From Ectothiorhodospiraceae bacterium BW-2 (GTDB taxonomy: Bacteria; Pseudomonadota; Gammaproteobacteria; Thiohalomonadales; Thiohalomonadaceae), in NCBI GenBank assembly GCA_008375315.1, contig CP032507.1, positions 3,744,071 through 3,808,070 of the forward strand: a stretch of 64,000 bases of DNA, written 5' to 3'. Position 1 is the first letter of the stretch. Each line of letters starts with the position of its first letter. Shown piece after piece: positions 54,511-62,887 of this stretch. The notes beneath the pieces are model-generated. The model saw only the letters and a program-made list of their open reading frames with translations. It had not been told where the DNA came from and did no database searches. The position numbers were made by a program, and so were the translations under genes.

Positions 54511-55686
54511 TTATAGTCGATAGCGCAGATCACGCCACGGGTAGTCGAGCGTAGAGCGCCCCTTCTCCAGCAGCAGTAGCTTAAACTTATCGCCCATGTC
54601 AGCCGGATCGGTCAACCACTGTAGCTGCTGCGTTAACTTGATAGCGTCGGTATCGCTAAGCGTACCGCCTGAGAGCTGTCCCTCTGCTAACGATAATAGC
54701 CCGGCACCGAGTAGCCACTGCGACTGCGTTGTAAAGCTGCGCACAGCTAACCCCAGCGCCAGCGCACTATCGGCCAGCGCGGTAAAGTTGACATCGCAGG
54801 TCAAATCGACCAATCCCGGCCATAACAGCGGGTTATCGAGCAGATGGTGGCGATAGTAGCCGCGCAGCCGCCCCTCTGGTCGCTCAAAGTAGTCGGCCAT
54901 CGTCACCCCATAATCGAGTAACCAAATCGCCCCCTCTTTCAGCGCCTCGGCCACGGTCGCTAGCCAAGCAGAGTGCTGGCGGCCAAACTCAAACCTTAGA
55001 TCAACCGAGGCGGGGATAGGCCACGATGGCGGCGGCATTCGGCTCGACTCCAGCGCCATCTCGGCCCAATAAAAGGCCCCATCACGCCACCCCACCCCCA
55101 GCTCATGTAGCCCCGACTCGCTCTGGCAGTAGCAGTTAAAGGGGATGGCGTCGATCACCTCATTCGCAATAACTATCGCCGTTAACGCCTGCTGTGACGG
55201 TAGCGTGTGCCACCACTCAATGCGAGAGAAGAGCTCAGGTAGCTGCTGCTGTAGTCGCTGCTGCTGCTGCTGCTGTCGTGCTGCGCTTAGTTCGACAATA
55301 ATATAGCGCTCCGGCAGCCTATCTAGCTGCGCTAGGCGCTGTAACAGCGCGGCGGCTAACTTACCACTGCCGGCACCAAATTCGATAAGTCGCGTCTGCT
55401 CACCCCACTGCTCTAGCTGCGGTAACAGCGCATTAGCTAAACTTTGACCAAACAGCGGCGTTAACTCTGGGGCGGTGATAAAGTCCCCAGCGACACCGAA
55501 TAGCTCAGTCGGGCGGCAGTAGTAACCATAGCGCGGTTGGTAGAGCGCCTGCGTCATAAAGCGCTCAAAAGAGATCGCCCCCACCGCAGAGGCGTTCATC
55601 TCGGCCACTAGCTGCCGCTGTAGCGGCTGTGAGAGCGCCAACTCATCGCCACTCGGTTGCGGTAGCTGACTCATTGGAACGAGCAT
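54511..55686 (-). CDS. MidA/NDUFAF7-type SAM-dependent methyltransferase
   Basis: 391 residues from ATG 55686, whose A is shared with the stop of the upstream gene (TGATG), pointing to coupled translation; ATG 55674 is the alternative. PF02636 (DUF185) features: MTQALYQPRYGYY, DFITAPELTPLFGQSLA, IEFGAGSGKLAAALL (SAM site) and VDLTCDVNFTALA. The eukaryotic relative NDUFAF7 dimethylates an arginine of complex I; the bacterial target is not known. Confidence 0.88.
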   Translation of the reverse strand: MLVPMSQLPQPSGDELALSQPLQRQLVAEMNASAVGAISFERFMTQALYQPRYGYYCRPTELFGVAGDFITAPELTPLFGQSLANALLPQLEQWGEQTRLIEFGAGSGKLAAALLQRLAQLDRLPERYIIVELSAARQQQQQQRLQQQLPELFSRIEWWHTLPSQQALTAIVIANEVIDAIPFNCYCQSESGLHELGVGWRDGAFYWAEMALESSRMPPPSWPIPASVDLRFEFGRQHSAWLATVAEALKEGAIWLLDYGVTMADYFERPEGRLRGYYRHHLLDNPLLWPGLVDLTCDVNFTALADSALALGLAVRSFTTQSQWLLGAGLLSLAEGQLSGGTLSDTDAIKLTQQLQWLTDPADMGDKFKLLLLEKGRSTLDYPWRDLRYRL

Positions 55687-56213
55687 CAGTCTTGTAACCA
55701 GCTCGCCAACCACAAGCGCCCCCGTAGCCCCCACTCGCTGGTATAGCCACGGGTGACAAAACGGATCTGGTTGTGGCCATCGACAACTAGCGTTACCGGC
55801 ACGGAAAAGACCCCTAAAGCGCGACTCAAGGCAGCCTCGGGATCGTTAATGACCGCATAGCTCAACTGCTCCTCGGCCATATAACTAGCCACCTCATTGA
55901 GGCTGCCAGAGCTCATGGCGATACTCATTAGCGGTACATCCACCGCCAGCGACTCCATTGAGGCGTGCTCCAGCTCACACACCGGACACCAGCTCGCCCA
56001 TAGATGGAGCAGCCACGGCTGCTCTGCAAACTCTCGGCTATTGAACTGCTCGCCCTCAATAGTCGTCGCGACAAAAGCGGGCATCTCCCCCCTGACCACT
56101 TCACGACTCAACCACCACTCAGCGCCCCAGAGCAGAATTAAAAAGAGGGCAATCTGCCCTCCCCACCGCGCTATGTGAATCGGCCGAATAGATCCTTTCG
56201 TCAACCAACCCAA
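55686..56213 (-). CDS. Membrane-anchored thioredoxin-like protein (TlpA/ScsD type)
   Basis: 175 residues. An N-terminal helix (about 17-34) anchors a periplasmic thioredoxin fold with WASWCPVCELEHASM (active-site CPVC) and the cis-proline loop FSVPVTLVV. CPVC and this size match ScsD-like or TlpA-like reductants that keep periplasmic cysteines reduced, for example for cytochrome or oxidase maturation. Gene neighbours CcoS and CcmAB agree with that job. The first codon, TTG at 56213, is uncertain because no strong Shine-Dalgarno is seen. Confidence 0.82.
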   Translation of the reverse strand: MGWLTKGSIRPIHIARWGGQIALFLILLWGAEWWLSREVVRGEMPAFVATTIEGEQFNSREFAEQPWLLHLWASWCPVCELEHASMESLAVDVPLMSIAMSSGSLNEVASYMAEEQLSYAVINDPEAALSRALGVFSVPVTLVVDGHNQIRFVTRGYTSEWGLRGRLWLASWLQD

Positions 56214-56227
56214 CCGAGCGCTCCGGT

Positions 56228-56320
56228 TTAGCTGTTATCGCCCTTTTTCGATTGCACCACTTTGTAAATCACCCAACCAATTAACGCCAAGCCAATCATT
56301 GAAAACAGCATGCCCATCAT
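56228..56320 (-). CDS. Predicted 30-residue single-helix membrane peptide
   Basis: Reads MMGMLFSMIGLALIGWVIY then KVVQSKKGDNS and a TAA stop. AGGAG is 7 nt before the first ATG, an ideal spacing. The peptide is one hydrophobic helix with a basic cytoplasmic end, resembling in size and form the small subunits of cbb3 oxidases (CcoQ/CcoM-like). It sits between ccoS (39 bp upstream) and the TlpA-like gene in the same direction. Homology is not claimed. Confidence 0.6.
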   Translation of the reverse strand: MMGMLFSMIGLALIGWVIYKVVQSKKGDNS

Positions 56321-56359
56321 AGTTCTACTCCTGAGTTTAATGTCAGATCTAATTTCAGA

Positions 56360-56560
56360 CTAATCGGCGTCGGGCCAGTTACGGCCCCGCTTATTCGCCA
56401 CCGAATTTTGCATCATCTCCTCATCTTCGTCCATTAAGATGCGCTGGCCGTCACCATCAAGATCATCATACTGACCGCGACGCACCGCCCAAATCAGCAC
56501 CCCTACCAAAATTAACCCCAAAAAGATCATTCCCGGAATTAATGAATAGATCACTTCCAT
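56360..56560 (-). CDS. ccoS: cbb3-type cytochrome oxidase assembly protein CcoS
   Basis: 66 residues: one membrane helix (about 5-25, IPGMIFLGLILVGVLIWAV) followed directly by RRGQYDDLDGDGQRILMDEDE, the CcoS signature. CcoS is needed for cofactor insertion into cbb3 oxidases. The ccoNOP and ccoGHI genes are not in the window, so CcoS is detached from them. Confidence 0.88.
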   Translation of the reverse strand: MEVIYSLIPGMIFLGLILVGVLIWAVRRGQYDDLDGDGQRILMDEDEEMMQNSVANKRGRNWPDAD

Positions 56561-56632
56561 TGCCAGAGTACCCTAAGAAAAAATAGATAACCGGCCCATT
56601 ATGCCCGATAGCCGATAGGGATGCTAGCGCCC

Positions 56633-58270
56633 CTACCCTCGAAATAGTGCCTCTATCGGCAGGCGAAACTTTTTTAAGCGTTGCGGTGTCGCCGCTAAGA
56701 GCTGCTCTAGCAGGTAGTGGCTGCGATAGAACATCTCCTCAGCTAAGGTCTGATCGAGAATAAATCGAGTCGAGGTGGCAAAGGAGCGCACCAGCCCTAG
56801 TGCCAATCTCGCGTCAAAGCTCTTATCCCTCTGTTTTAGGGCAAATTGACGCCGATTTTGATAAAAACGGCGGCAGAGGAGCATAATCCGCTGCCGCACC
56901 TGTTGATCTAAAATTCTGAGTCGATAGTTCGAGACCATAAAGACCGCAATATCTTGCACATAGTCCATATAGCAGGAGCGGTGGAGGTCGATAAAGTTAA
57001 TCCGCTTCTCGTTAGGATCAAAAATCACATTATCGACATTAAAATCGCCATGAATATAGACCGAAAAGGGGGCGATTAACTGCTGCTCTACCTCTTCGGC
57101 CCGCTGTAATAGCTGCTCAAAACTCCTTAAGCGGCTGCCCCCTATCGTCACCGAACCGTTTTGAAAATGGGGGTGAATCGCATAGACATCAGGCAGCCGT
57201 TGGCGCAGTTGAGCCATGTGGTTCGCCTGAATCGGCTGGTTGCGCCGCGTCTCTAGCCAGACTTGGCTTAAGGTTCGGTTGAGATATTTGAGTGCTGTCA
57301 TAATCTGCGCCTGCGACTGGTGTAGCACTATCCGCTCGAAGGTCTCGCCGGCAAGGTGCTCAATCAGTAGTGCTGCCGATTCACCCCGCTTTTTATAGGA
57401 GAGGATACGCGGTGCTAGACCGGGATAGATCTCGTGCCAGCTCTCGACCCCTTCGCGCTCCTCTTTGAGTTTCCTCTTTTGACCCGCTTTATAGATGGCC
57501 GTGGTCTGCTGTTCGCCGCGCGAGAGGGTTAAGGCCGAAATACCGCTACCGGAACGGGTTTCAGCGATTGACCGCATCGAGACCGACTCGGCATCCCCCT
57601 CCTCGGTCAGCGACTCTATCGATGCCTGTAGCGAGTAGAAGCTCTCCATATCGAGCGGTTGGCCCACATTGCCGGAGATGATCGCCTCGCTCATCAATAA
57701 CAGACTATCCCCCATCTGTTCGATTAACTGCGCTATTCGCAACAGTAGCAGCCGCTCTTCGGGCGCTCTACCCCGCTGTAGCTGTTTGAGGGTTTGACGC
57801 CAATAGCGGGCGTAGTGGCGATCGAGCCTCGCTTCGCTACGGCCAATTTTTAGCGCCAGACGGCTATTTTTTTGCGCCAGTGCCGGTTCAATATCGGCAA
57901 TCGCCGTCTGTACGATCTCTAACCACTGCGCCAGCTTGCTCTGTTTTAATTGACTAGGACGCTGTAGGTGGTCAACCTGATGCACAATGTGACGCCCTAG
58001 TGCGGTTATCTGCGCTAGCTCTGAGGCCACCGTTTCGATACCGCGCCAGTAGTGGACATTGGCAGCTTCGCTCTCTTTAAGTAGCTCTAGGCAGTGGTTT
58101 TGAATGCGCACCTTGAGGTTATAGCCATACCCACTGCGACCGAGAAGCGCCTCACCGACCGTCTCGCTCGGCTGCTGTAGGTAGTGCGTTAGGGTCGCTA
58201 ACTGCGATGCGACCTCTATCACTAAAAAGTGGAGATTATCGTCTATCGCCCGCTGTAGCTGCTTCGTCAC
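56633..58270 (-). CDS. PhoU-like / aminoglycoside-phosphotransferase-like kinase fusion
   Basis: 545 residues from GTG 58270. Residues 1-205 are all-helical and PhoU-like (two triple-helix bundles; LKVRIQNHCLELL and QLIEQMGDSLLLMSEAIIS). Residues about 240-530 form a kinase-like domain of the APH/CHK type with Brenner's motif YIHGDFNVDNVIFD (His407, Asp409, Asn413) and the metal Asp428 in INFIDLHRSCYMDYVQDIA. A conserved Lys near 261 (AIYKAG) may bind ATP. Such kinases phosphorylate small molecules such as sugars, choline or antibiotics. Fusion to PhoU suggests a phosphate-sensing kinase (inference). It is 14 bp downstream of the epimerase gene. Confidence 0.75.
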   Translation of the reverse strand: MTKQLQRAIDDNLHFLVIEVASQLATLTHYLQQPSETVGEALLGRSGYGYNLKVRIQNHCLELLKESEAANVHYWRGIETVASELAQITALGRHIVHQVDHLQRPSQLKQSKLAQWLEIVQTAIADIEPALAQKNSRLALKIGRSEARLDRHYARYWRQTLKQLQRGRAPEERLLLLRIAQLIEQMGDSLLLMSEAIISGNVGQPLDMESFYSLQASIESLTEEGDAESVSMRSIAETRSGSGISALTLSRGEQQTTAIYKAGQKRKLKEEREGVESWHEIYPGLAPRILSYKKRGESAALLIEHLAGETFERIVLHQSQAQIMTALKYLNRTLSQVWLETRRNQPIQANHMAQLRQRLPDVYAIHPHFQNGSVTIGGSRLRSFEQLLQRAEEVEQQLIAPFSVYIHGDFNVDNVIFDPNEKRINFIDLHRSCYMDYVQDIAVFMVSNYRLRILDQQVRQRIMLLCRRFYQNRRQFALKQRDKSFDARLALGLVRSFATSTRFILDQTLAEEMFYRSHYLLEQLLAATPQRLKKFRLPIEALFRG

Positions 58271-58284
58271 CCTAACGCTCTCCT

Positions 58285-59205
58285 CTACTGCCGTAACTGC
58301 CGCAGCGCAGGTTCTAATTCAGGGTAGTCAAACTCAAATCCCGCCTCTAGCAGCCGTTGGGGTATCACCCTCTGTCCGGTTAATAGCAGCTCATCGGCCA
58401 TCTCCCCTAAGAGCAGCCGCGCCACCACCGCCGGCATCGGTAGCTGTAGCCAGCCTCGATGAACCCGCTTTAGCGTCGCCATAAACTGGTAGTTAGTCAC
58501 CGGCTGTGGCGCGGTCATATTGACAGGACCGGCGATATCGTCGCGCTGCAGTAACCACAGTACCATCTTTATATAGTCGTGCAGATGTACCCACGATAGC
58601 CACTGCCTCCCGGTACCAAAGTGGACGACCATCTTGGCCAGCAAAGAGCGCTGCATCTCAGGTAGCGAGCCACCCTCACGACCGAGCACAACGCCGGTTC
58701 GTAGCATAATCCGCCGAACGCCCTGCTGCTCCACCGCTGCCGTAGCCTCTTCCCAATCGCGACATAAGCGGTGGGAGAAGCTATCAACCCCTAAACTCGA
58801 CTCTGTCAGCGCCTCATCCCCCGCCGGGCCATAAAAGCCGATAGCCGAGCCGCTTAACAGCACCTTAGGCGGCTGCGGGCGCTGCTGCAACCATGCGGTT
58901 AATGCGGCTGTCGTCTCAACTCGACTAGCGACAATCTCCGCCTTATAGCGCTCACTCCAACGCTTAGCCGCTAAGGAGGCTCCGGCAAGATTGATCACAC
59001 CATCCAGTGGCTGATTCGGTTCGAACTGCTGCAACGACTCAATCGGCTTCGCCTGATGAAACAGCTTTTTTGCCGTCGCCATCGCACTGCGGGTCAAGAC
59101 AGTCACGTCACACCCCTGCTGATGGAGAGATGCCACCAGCGCACGACCAATAAAACCGGAGCCACCGGTAATTAAAATATGTTTAGGTAGATAGTTATCT
59201 AACAC
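58285..59205 (-). CDS. TIGR01777 family NAD(P)-binding epimerase-like protein (YfcH type)
   Basis: 306 residues from GTG 59205; GAGGAG is 8 nt upstream. Extended short-chain dehydrogenase: ILITGGSGFIGRALVASL (NAD site), the LSGSAIGFYG strand with catalytic serine/tyrosine, and GRQWLSWVHLHDYIKMV, ending with the DUF1731-like region PMPAVVARLLLGEMADELL. Substrate unknown; a role in cell-division or envelope sugar metabolism has been suggested for relatives. It lies 16 bp after the AAA ATPase gene. Confidence 0.88.
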   Translation of the reverse strand: MLDNYLPKHILITGGSGFIGRALVASLHQQGCDVTVLTRSAMATAKKLFHQAKPIESLQQFEPNQPLDGVINLAGASLAAKRWSERYKAEIVASRVETTAALTAWLQQRPQPPKVLLSGSAIGFYGPAGDEALTESSLGVDSFSHRLCRDWEEATAAVEQQGVRRIMLRTGVVLGREGGSLPEMQRSLLAKMVVHFGTGRQWLSWVHLHDYIKMVLWLLQRDDIAGPVNMTAPQPVTNYQFMATLKRVHRGWLQLPMPAVVARLLLGEMADELLLTGQRVIPQRLLEAGFEFDYPELEPALRQLRQ

Positions 59206-59221
59206 TGTTATTTCTCCTCAT

Positions 59222-60823
59222 TCAACTTCCCCACACCTCAACCACCCGCCCTGAGGCGTTATGGCGCTGGTGCCAAATTTTCTCATCCCAACTCACGCTA
59301 GATGCACGGTTAAATATCACCAGATGCGCTTCAGCCGCAGCCGCTTTATCGGCATAGTCGCTGATCTGTAGCAGCGCCTCAGGCAGCAGCCTCTCTAGCG
59401 AACCGCGCAGCAGTTTGAGTTCGACCACAATGCGCTGCACCTCCCCCCAAAAGCCCGCCTCGCTCACCGGCCACTCGATAATCAGATCGGTGCGACGGCG
59501 ACCGAGGGCGTATTCGCGGTTAATCCGACCGCCGCCGTTAATAATTCGCTGCAAAAAGGCCTGCATCAGTAGCTGCGGCCCCGCCTCTTGATAGTCAAAA
59601 CGCTCTAACCAGCTCTCGGAGTGTTCGCGAAAAAAGTGTTGAAAGGCGGTCAAGAGTTTCACCATGTCGAGGCGGTTCGCGGGGGTTAAATACCAGCTCT
59701 GCTCCTGGTTGCTGATGGTTAGTTGCGCCCCCCAAGAGAGTTCCCTTGGAATAATCTCCTGATAGATGCGGTTGCCAATCACCACGGTGCCTCCCCGCTC
59801 TTGGCGTATCAGCCCTAAATCGGCCACATAGCTCAAATCATCCGGTTGAATGGTCTCGCTCCCCTCTTCACCCACCAAAATCGGCGCAATCACCCGATGC
59901 ACTCTCGGCTCTTTGAGTTTGTCGGCCAGTTGATCTAGATGGGTCGCCCGCGACTGAATCAGGCGCTCTCGTGCAGCTAGGTAGTGTGCTAGGGTAATCG
60001 GCTGGGTGCGATCGCGCAGGCTGCGATCTTTCCAGCACATCTCATGGGCAAGGGCGTTAACTAGCCACGGCTGACCGGCGGTGTCGAGCCAGAGCGGTTC
60101 GAATAGCTCGGCGGCAAAGCGCTGGCCGGTCTCCGCGGTGTGTTGCAAGTAGAGCTGTTCAACCTCTTGCCGGCTGAAGTTGCCCAGACGCAGCGATTCA
60201 GTCTTAATGTTAAAGGCGCTGCCGCCGGTAATCACTTCGCCATTGCCCTGATGGATGCGGTAGTCTTTGATGTCACGCACGCCACAGAGAATAATCGACT
60301 GCGGAAAGGCGTTGGGGCGTTGGGTGTAGCCGGCGCGTAGTTGGCGCAGTAGGGAGATTAGGGTATCGCCCACCAGCGCATCGACCTCATCGAGCAGTAG
60401 CACGGTCGGCTGTTCTACCGTGGTCGCCCAGTACGATAAGACGGTTTTAAAGCGCTGTTGCGGCTCCCCTTCCGCCACTAGCCGACGATAGGCGCTCTCA
60501 TCCATCCTATCGGGTAGGTAGTAGCGGGCGCTTTGTAAAAACGAGTCGCAAAACTGGCGGTCACCTAGCTCGGCATCATTACGAGCGGTTTGTGAAGTCT
60601 CGATATTGACATAGAGCGCCTGATAGTTGCCGCTGCCATTGAGCGCCTCCATGAGCTCCAGTAGCGCGGTGGTCTTGCCGGTCTGACGCGGTGCGTGCAG
60701 CAGAAAATAGCGCTGGGCGGCGACTAGGTGGAGTAGCTCCTCCCAGTCGATGCGCTGGCAGGAGGGGATGGTGTAGTTTAGCTCCGGCTTTTGCGGGCCG
60801 GCGGTGTTAAAAAAGCGTTCCAT
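59222..60823 (-). CDS. AAA-type ATPase with PD-(D/E)XK-like C-terminus
   Basis: 533 residues. Walker A APRQTGKT (44-51), Walker B TVLLLDEVDAL (D144, E145), a sensor segment IILCGVRDIKDYR, a winged-helix-like middle (about 300-370) and a C-terminal block with RRRTDLIIEW (D445) and IVVELKLLRG (E467, K469), the arrangement of PD-(D/E)XK nucleases. Proteins of this layout occur in many copies in large sulfur bacteria and cyanobacteria; roles in defence or genome-parasite biology have been proposed but not settled. An IS607-type element stands directly upstream. Confidence 0.75.
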   Translation of the reverse strand: MERFFNTAGPQKPELNYTIPSCQRIDWEELLHLVAAQRYFLLHAPRQTGKTTALLELMEALNGSGNYQALYVNIETSQTARNDAELGDRQFCDSFLQSARYYLPDRMDESAYRRLVAEGEPQQRFKTVLSYWATTVEQPTVLLLDEVDALVGDTLISLLRQLRAGYTQRPNAFPQSIILCGVRDIKDYRIHQGNGEVITGGSAFNIKTESLRLGNFSRQEVEQLYLQHTAETGQRFAAELFEPLWLDTAGQPWLVNALAHEMCWKDRSLRDRTQPITLAHYLAARERLIQSRATHLDQLADKLKEPRVHRVIAPILVGEEGSETIQPDDLSYVADLGLIRQERGGTVVIGNRIYQEIIPRELSWGAQLTISNQEQSWYLTPANRLDMVKLLTAFQHFFREHSESWLERFDYQEAGPQLLMQAFLQRIINGGGRINREYALGRRRTDLIIEWPVSEAGFWGEVQRIVVELKLLRGSLERLLPEALLQISDYADKAAAAEAHLVIFNRASSVSWDEKIWHQRHNASGRVVEVWGS

Positions 60824-61036
60824 GAGGCGACTCTCCGTTGGCAGCGATGGGGGTCAAGTTAACCATGTCACTAGCCTTACCGCAAGCGCGGCGATAGGAT
60901 GACCGTGTTTTCAAGGCCCGAACGATTTTTGGTCATCAACGGCGTGTCGGGGCACCACTTTCTTAATGCAAGACTGAAGGATATACTGCGCTACCTAAAA
61001 GTTGACCCTCAATTGAAAGGAGCAATTAACAGCTGC

Positions 61037-61064
61037 TTGATTTACATTCAAAGATGTCTATAAT
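61037..61064 (+). promoter_or_regulatory. Promoter of the IS607-type element
   Basis: TTGATT (61037-61042), 16 bp, TATAAT (61059-61064). The tnpA ATG follows 8 bp after the -10 box, so the transcript would be nearly leaderless. Confidence 0.65.
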
Positions 61065-61072
61065 TACGTGTT

Positions 61073-61285
61073 ATGAGCAGTAGATACAGCATAGGCGAGT
61101 TTGCCACGCGCATTGGGCGGTCAGTGCAAACCGTGCTGCGTTGGTAAAGAGAGGGGAAGTTACAGTCCAAGCGCCTGCCATCGGGGCATCGGTATTTCGA
61201 TGAGTCCGATGTTCGCCTGATGCTGGGCGGGGCGCCTAAGAGGCGAGATGTGGTGGTGTATTGCCGAGTCCAAGGATGTGTGCGA
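61073..61285 (+). pseudogene. IS607 transposase (tnpA) remnant
   Basis: MSSRYSIGEFATRIGRSVQT-VLRW, then an in-frame TAA (61145-61147), then REGKLQSKRLPSGHRYFDES-DV: a MerR-type helix-turn-helix of the IS607 resolvase interrupted at codon 25. The frame goes on to RRDVVVYCRVQ, the first strand of the serine-recombinase domain, and then ends in the tnpB start. The catalytic core (more than 100 residues) is missing. Confidence 0.8.
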
Positions 61286-62686
61286 ATGAAGGTCACGCGA
61301 GTTTTGAACGCAAAACGCCCGAACAAGGGCAAAGTCGCCGCATTGCGCGAGCAGGCGCGTCGGCTTGGCCAAGTGCGTACCGAGGTCTGGCAGAGGTTTG
61401 GGTCGGTCGGTGGCGTGGGTCTCTCGGATCGCAAGATTCGCGATGGCTGGCTGAAGGAAGGTCGCGCCTTTCCGGTTTCCGCCAACGCTTGGAAAGAGAC
61501 CCTACGCGATGCGAATGGCAACATCACCGCCTGCATGGAAGCGGCCAAGGTTAAGGTTCGCCAATCTGTCTTTCGTCACACCCGGGACGAAGCCGAGCAA
61601 AAACGCCTGTTCACTGCCCTCAAGCGCAACGAATGGACGGGCGATTCTTATCTGCGCCGGCTCATGCGTAAGCACTGGCATCATGGCCATAACCATACCC
61701 ATAACCAGATTATTGTCCGTTCAGATAATTACACTACCTTCCTCCTGGGTGGGTGCGTCTGGATCAAGATCCCCGGCCTTGTTAAAGGTCAGCGTATCGC
61801 CATTTTGCTCAATACCACGATCACGCCAACTGGCACTCTGCGCGTCATTATCAAAAACGATGACCGTATTGAGGTTCACACCACCGTTAATGTCGAAACC
61901 AAACAGGATTGCGGCAAGCGCACCCTCGGCATTGATAAAGGCTACTCCGAAGTGCTTGTGGATTCAGACGGCGATCACCACGGCCAGGAGCTCGGTCAAG
62001 TACTGACCGAACAATCCGATAAGCTAAAAGCCAAATATCAGCGCCGATCAAAACTGCGAGCGCTCGCCAACACGACCCGTAACCCGCATAAACGCGAGCA
62101 CATTCGTCGCTTTAACCTTGGGCGCAAAAAGCTAAACCGGCAGATGGACAAAACCCATGCAAGCATCCGTGATGTGGTGTTTCAGTCGGTTCATAAGGTT
62201 GTTGATAAAGCCGCCGTGATTGCGGCGGAAGACCTCACCGCCCCGATGTCGGGCAAGTCCTTCGGCAAGAACGTCAATCGTCGGCTGGCAAGCTGGACGA
62301 AAGGCGTCATTGCCGAAGCACTTGATAGTGTTTCAAGCCGCAGAGGTTCTGCGGTCGTTCTGGTCAATCCTGCCTACACATCGCAAATTGATTCCCGCAA
62401 CGGATGCCTACTCGGCAAACGCCAGGGGGATCGGTTTTACTGTTTCGACGGGGTTGTGTTGCAGGCAGACCAGAACGCTGCGCGAAACGTGCTGGCACGG
62501 TTGTCCGATCTTGACATCGATCGGTTCATGCCGTACCGACAGGTGAAGACGATCTTGCAAGCGCGGACTGAGCGCCTCCGGTTGGGACTGCTCAACCAGG
62601 ACTCCAGTTGCTCGCCCGTACGGGTGTTATCAACGGAGAGCGAATTACCGAAAAACTGCCATGAGCAACTTTGCTTAGGTTTTTAG
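61286..62686 (+). CDS. tnpB: TnpB RNA-guided nuclease (IS607-type), without zinc-finger CxxC pairs
   Basis: 466 residues from ATG 61286; AAGGA lies about 9 nt upstream, and an upstream in-frame ATG at 61220 would add only the tnpA remnant. The RuvC residues are D217 (LGIDKGYSEVLVD), E315 (VIAAEDLTAPM) and D395 (LQADQNAARNVLA), so the nuclease centre is intact. The usual target nucleic acid zinc finger of TnpB (two CxxC pairs between RuvC-II and III) reads QIDSRNGCLLGKRQGDRFYC with only single cysteines left. TnpB is an RNA-guided DNA nuclease guided by the right-end RNA of its element and the ancestor of Cas12 (established). GC-rich codons differ little from neighbours. Confidence 0.85.
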   Translation: MKVTRVLNAKRPNKGKVAALREQARRLGQVRTEVWQRFGSVGGVGLSDRKIRDGWLKEGRAFPVSANAWKETLRDANGNITACMEAAKVKVRQSVFRHTRDEAEQKRLFTALKRNEWTGDSYLRRLMRKHWHHGHNHTHNQIIVRSDNYTTFLLGGCVWIKIPGLVKGQRIAILLNTTITPTGTLRVIIKNDDRIEVHTTVNVETKQDCGKRTLGIDKGYSEVLVDSDGDHHGQELGQVLTEQSDKLKAKYQRRSKLRALANTTRNPHKREHIRRFNLGRKKLNRQMDKTHASIRDVVFQSVHKVVDKAAVIAAEDLTAPMSGKSFGKNVNRRLASWTKGVIAEALDSVSSRRGSAVVLVNPAYTSQIDSRNGCLLGKRQGDRFYCFDGVVLQADQNAARNVLARLSDLDIDRFMPYRQVKTILQARTERLRLGLLNQDSSCSPVRVLSTESELPKNCHEQLCLGF

Positions 62687-62700
62687 GAACAGAGAGCAGT
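62560..62700 (+). ncRNA. Possible right-end (omega) RNA locus of TnpB
   Basis: In IS200/605 and IS607 elements the guide RNA covers the 3' part of tnpB and the right end. Here that would be about 62560-62700. No clear structure or boundary could be read by eye; the call is by position only. Confidence 0.3.
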
Positions 62701-62887
62701 GTCAGGCATCAACCCCTACCAATATATGCAGCAGCTTGCGGCCCAAATCGACTCGATGGAGACACCGGAGCGACTAAATCGTGCCCTAGATGAGATGGAG
62801 TATCTGTTTGAGATCATTCCCCCCGAACTACAATCCCCAGCCGAGGAGCTCATTGCCCGCCTGCGCCAAAAATTGGGACTCAACTAG
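62699..62887 (+). CDS. Small helical protein, unknown
   Basis: 62 residues from GTG 62699. Acidic, predicted two-helix protein (NPYQYMQQLAAQIDSMETPERLNRALDEMEYLFEIIPPELQ). The start lies 12 bp after tnpB, so its original upstream region has been replaced by the element. Its stop overlaps the next start by 1 nt (TAGTG), so the two are translationally coupled. No family recognised. Confidence 0.65.
   Translation: MSGINPYQYMQQLAAQIDSMETPERLNRALDEMEYLFEIIPPELQSPAEELIARLRQKLGLN

Larger units (their letters stand above)
61030..62700 (+). mobile_element. IS607-type element, decayed
   Basis: A MerR-like tnpA start followed by tnpB in the same direction is the IS607 order. The serine-recombinase gene is broken, so self-movement is unlikely unless a relative supplies the transposase. 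The ends are not defined by inverted repeats in this family; limits given are approximate. Confidence 0.65.

Noticed and set aside
61220-62686. TnpA-TnpB fusion protein from ATG 61220
   Set aside because: The first 22 codons are only the leftover tnpA tail; a normal TnpB start with Shine-Dalgarno exists at 61286.
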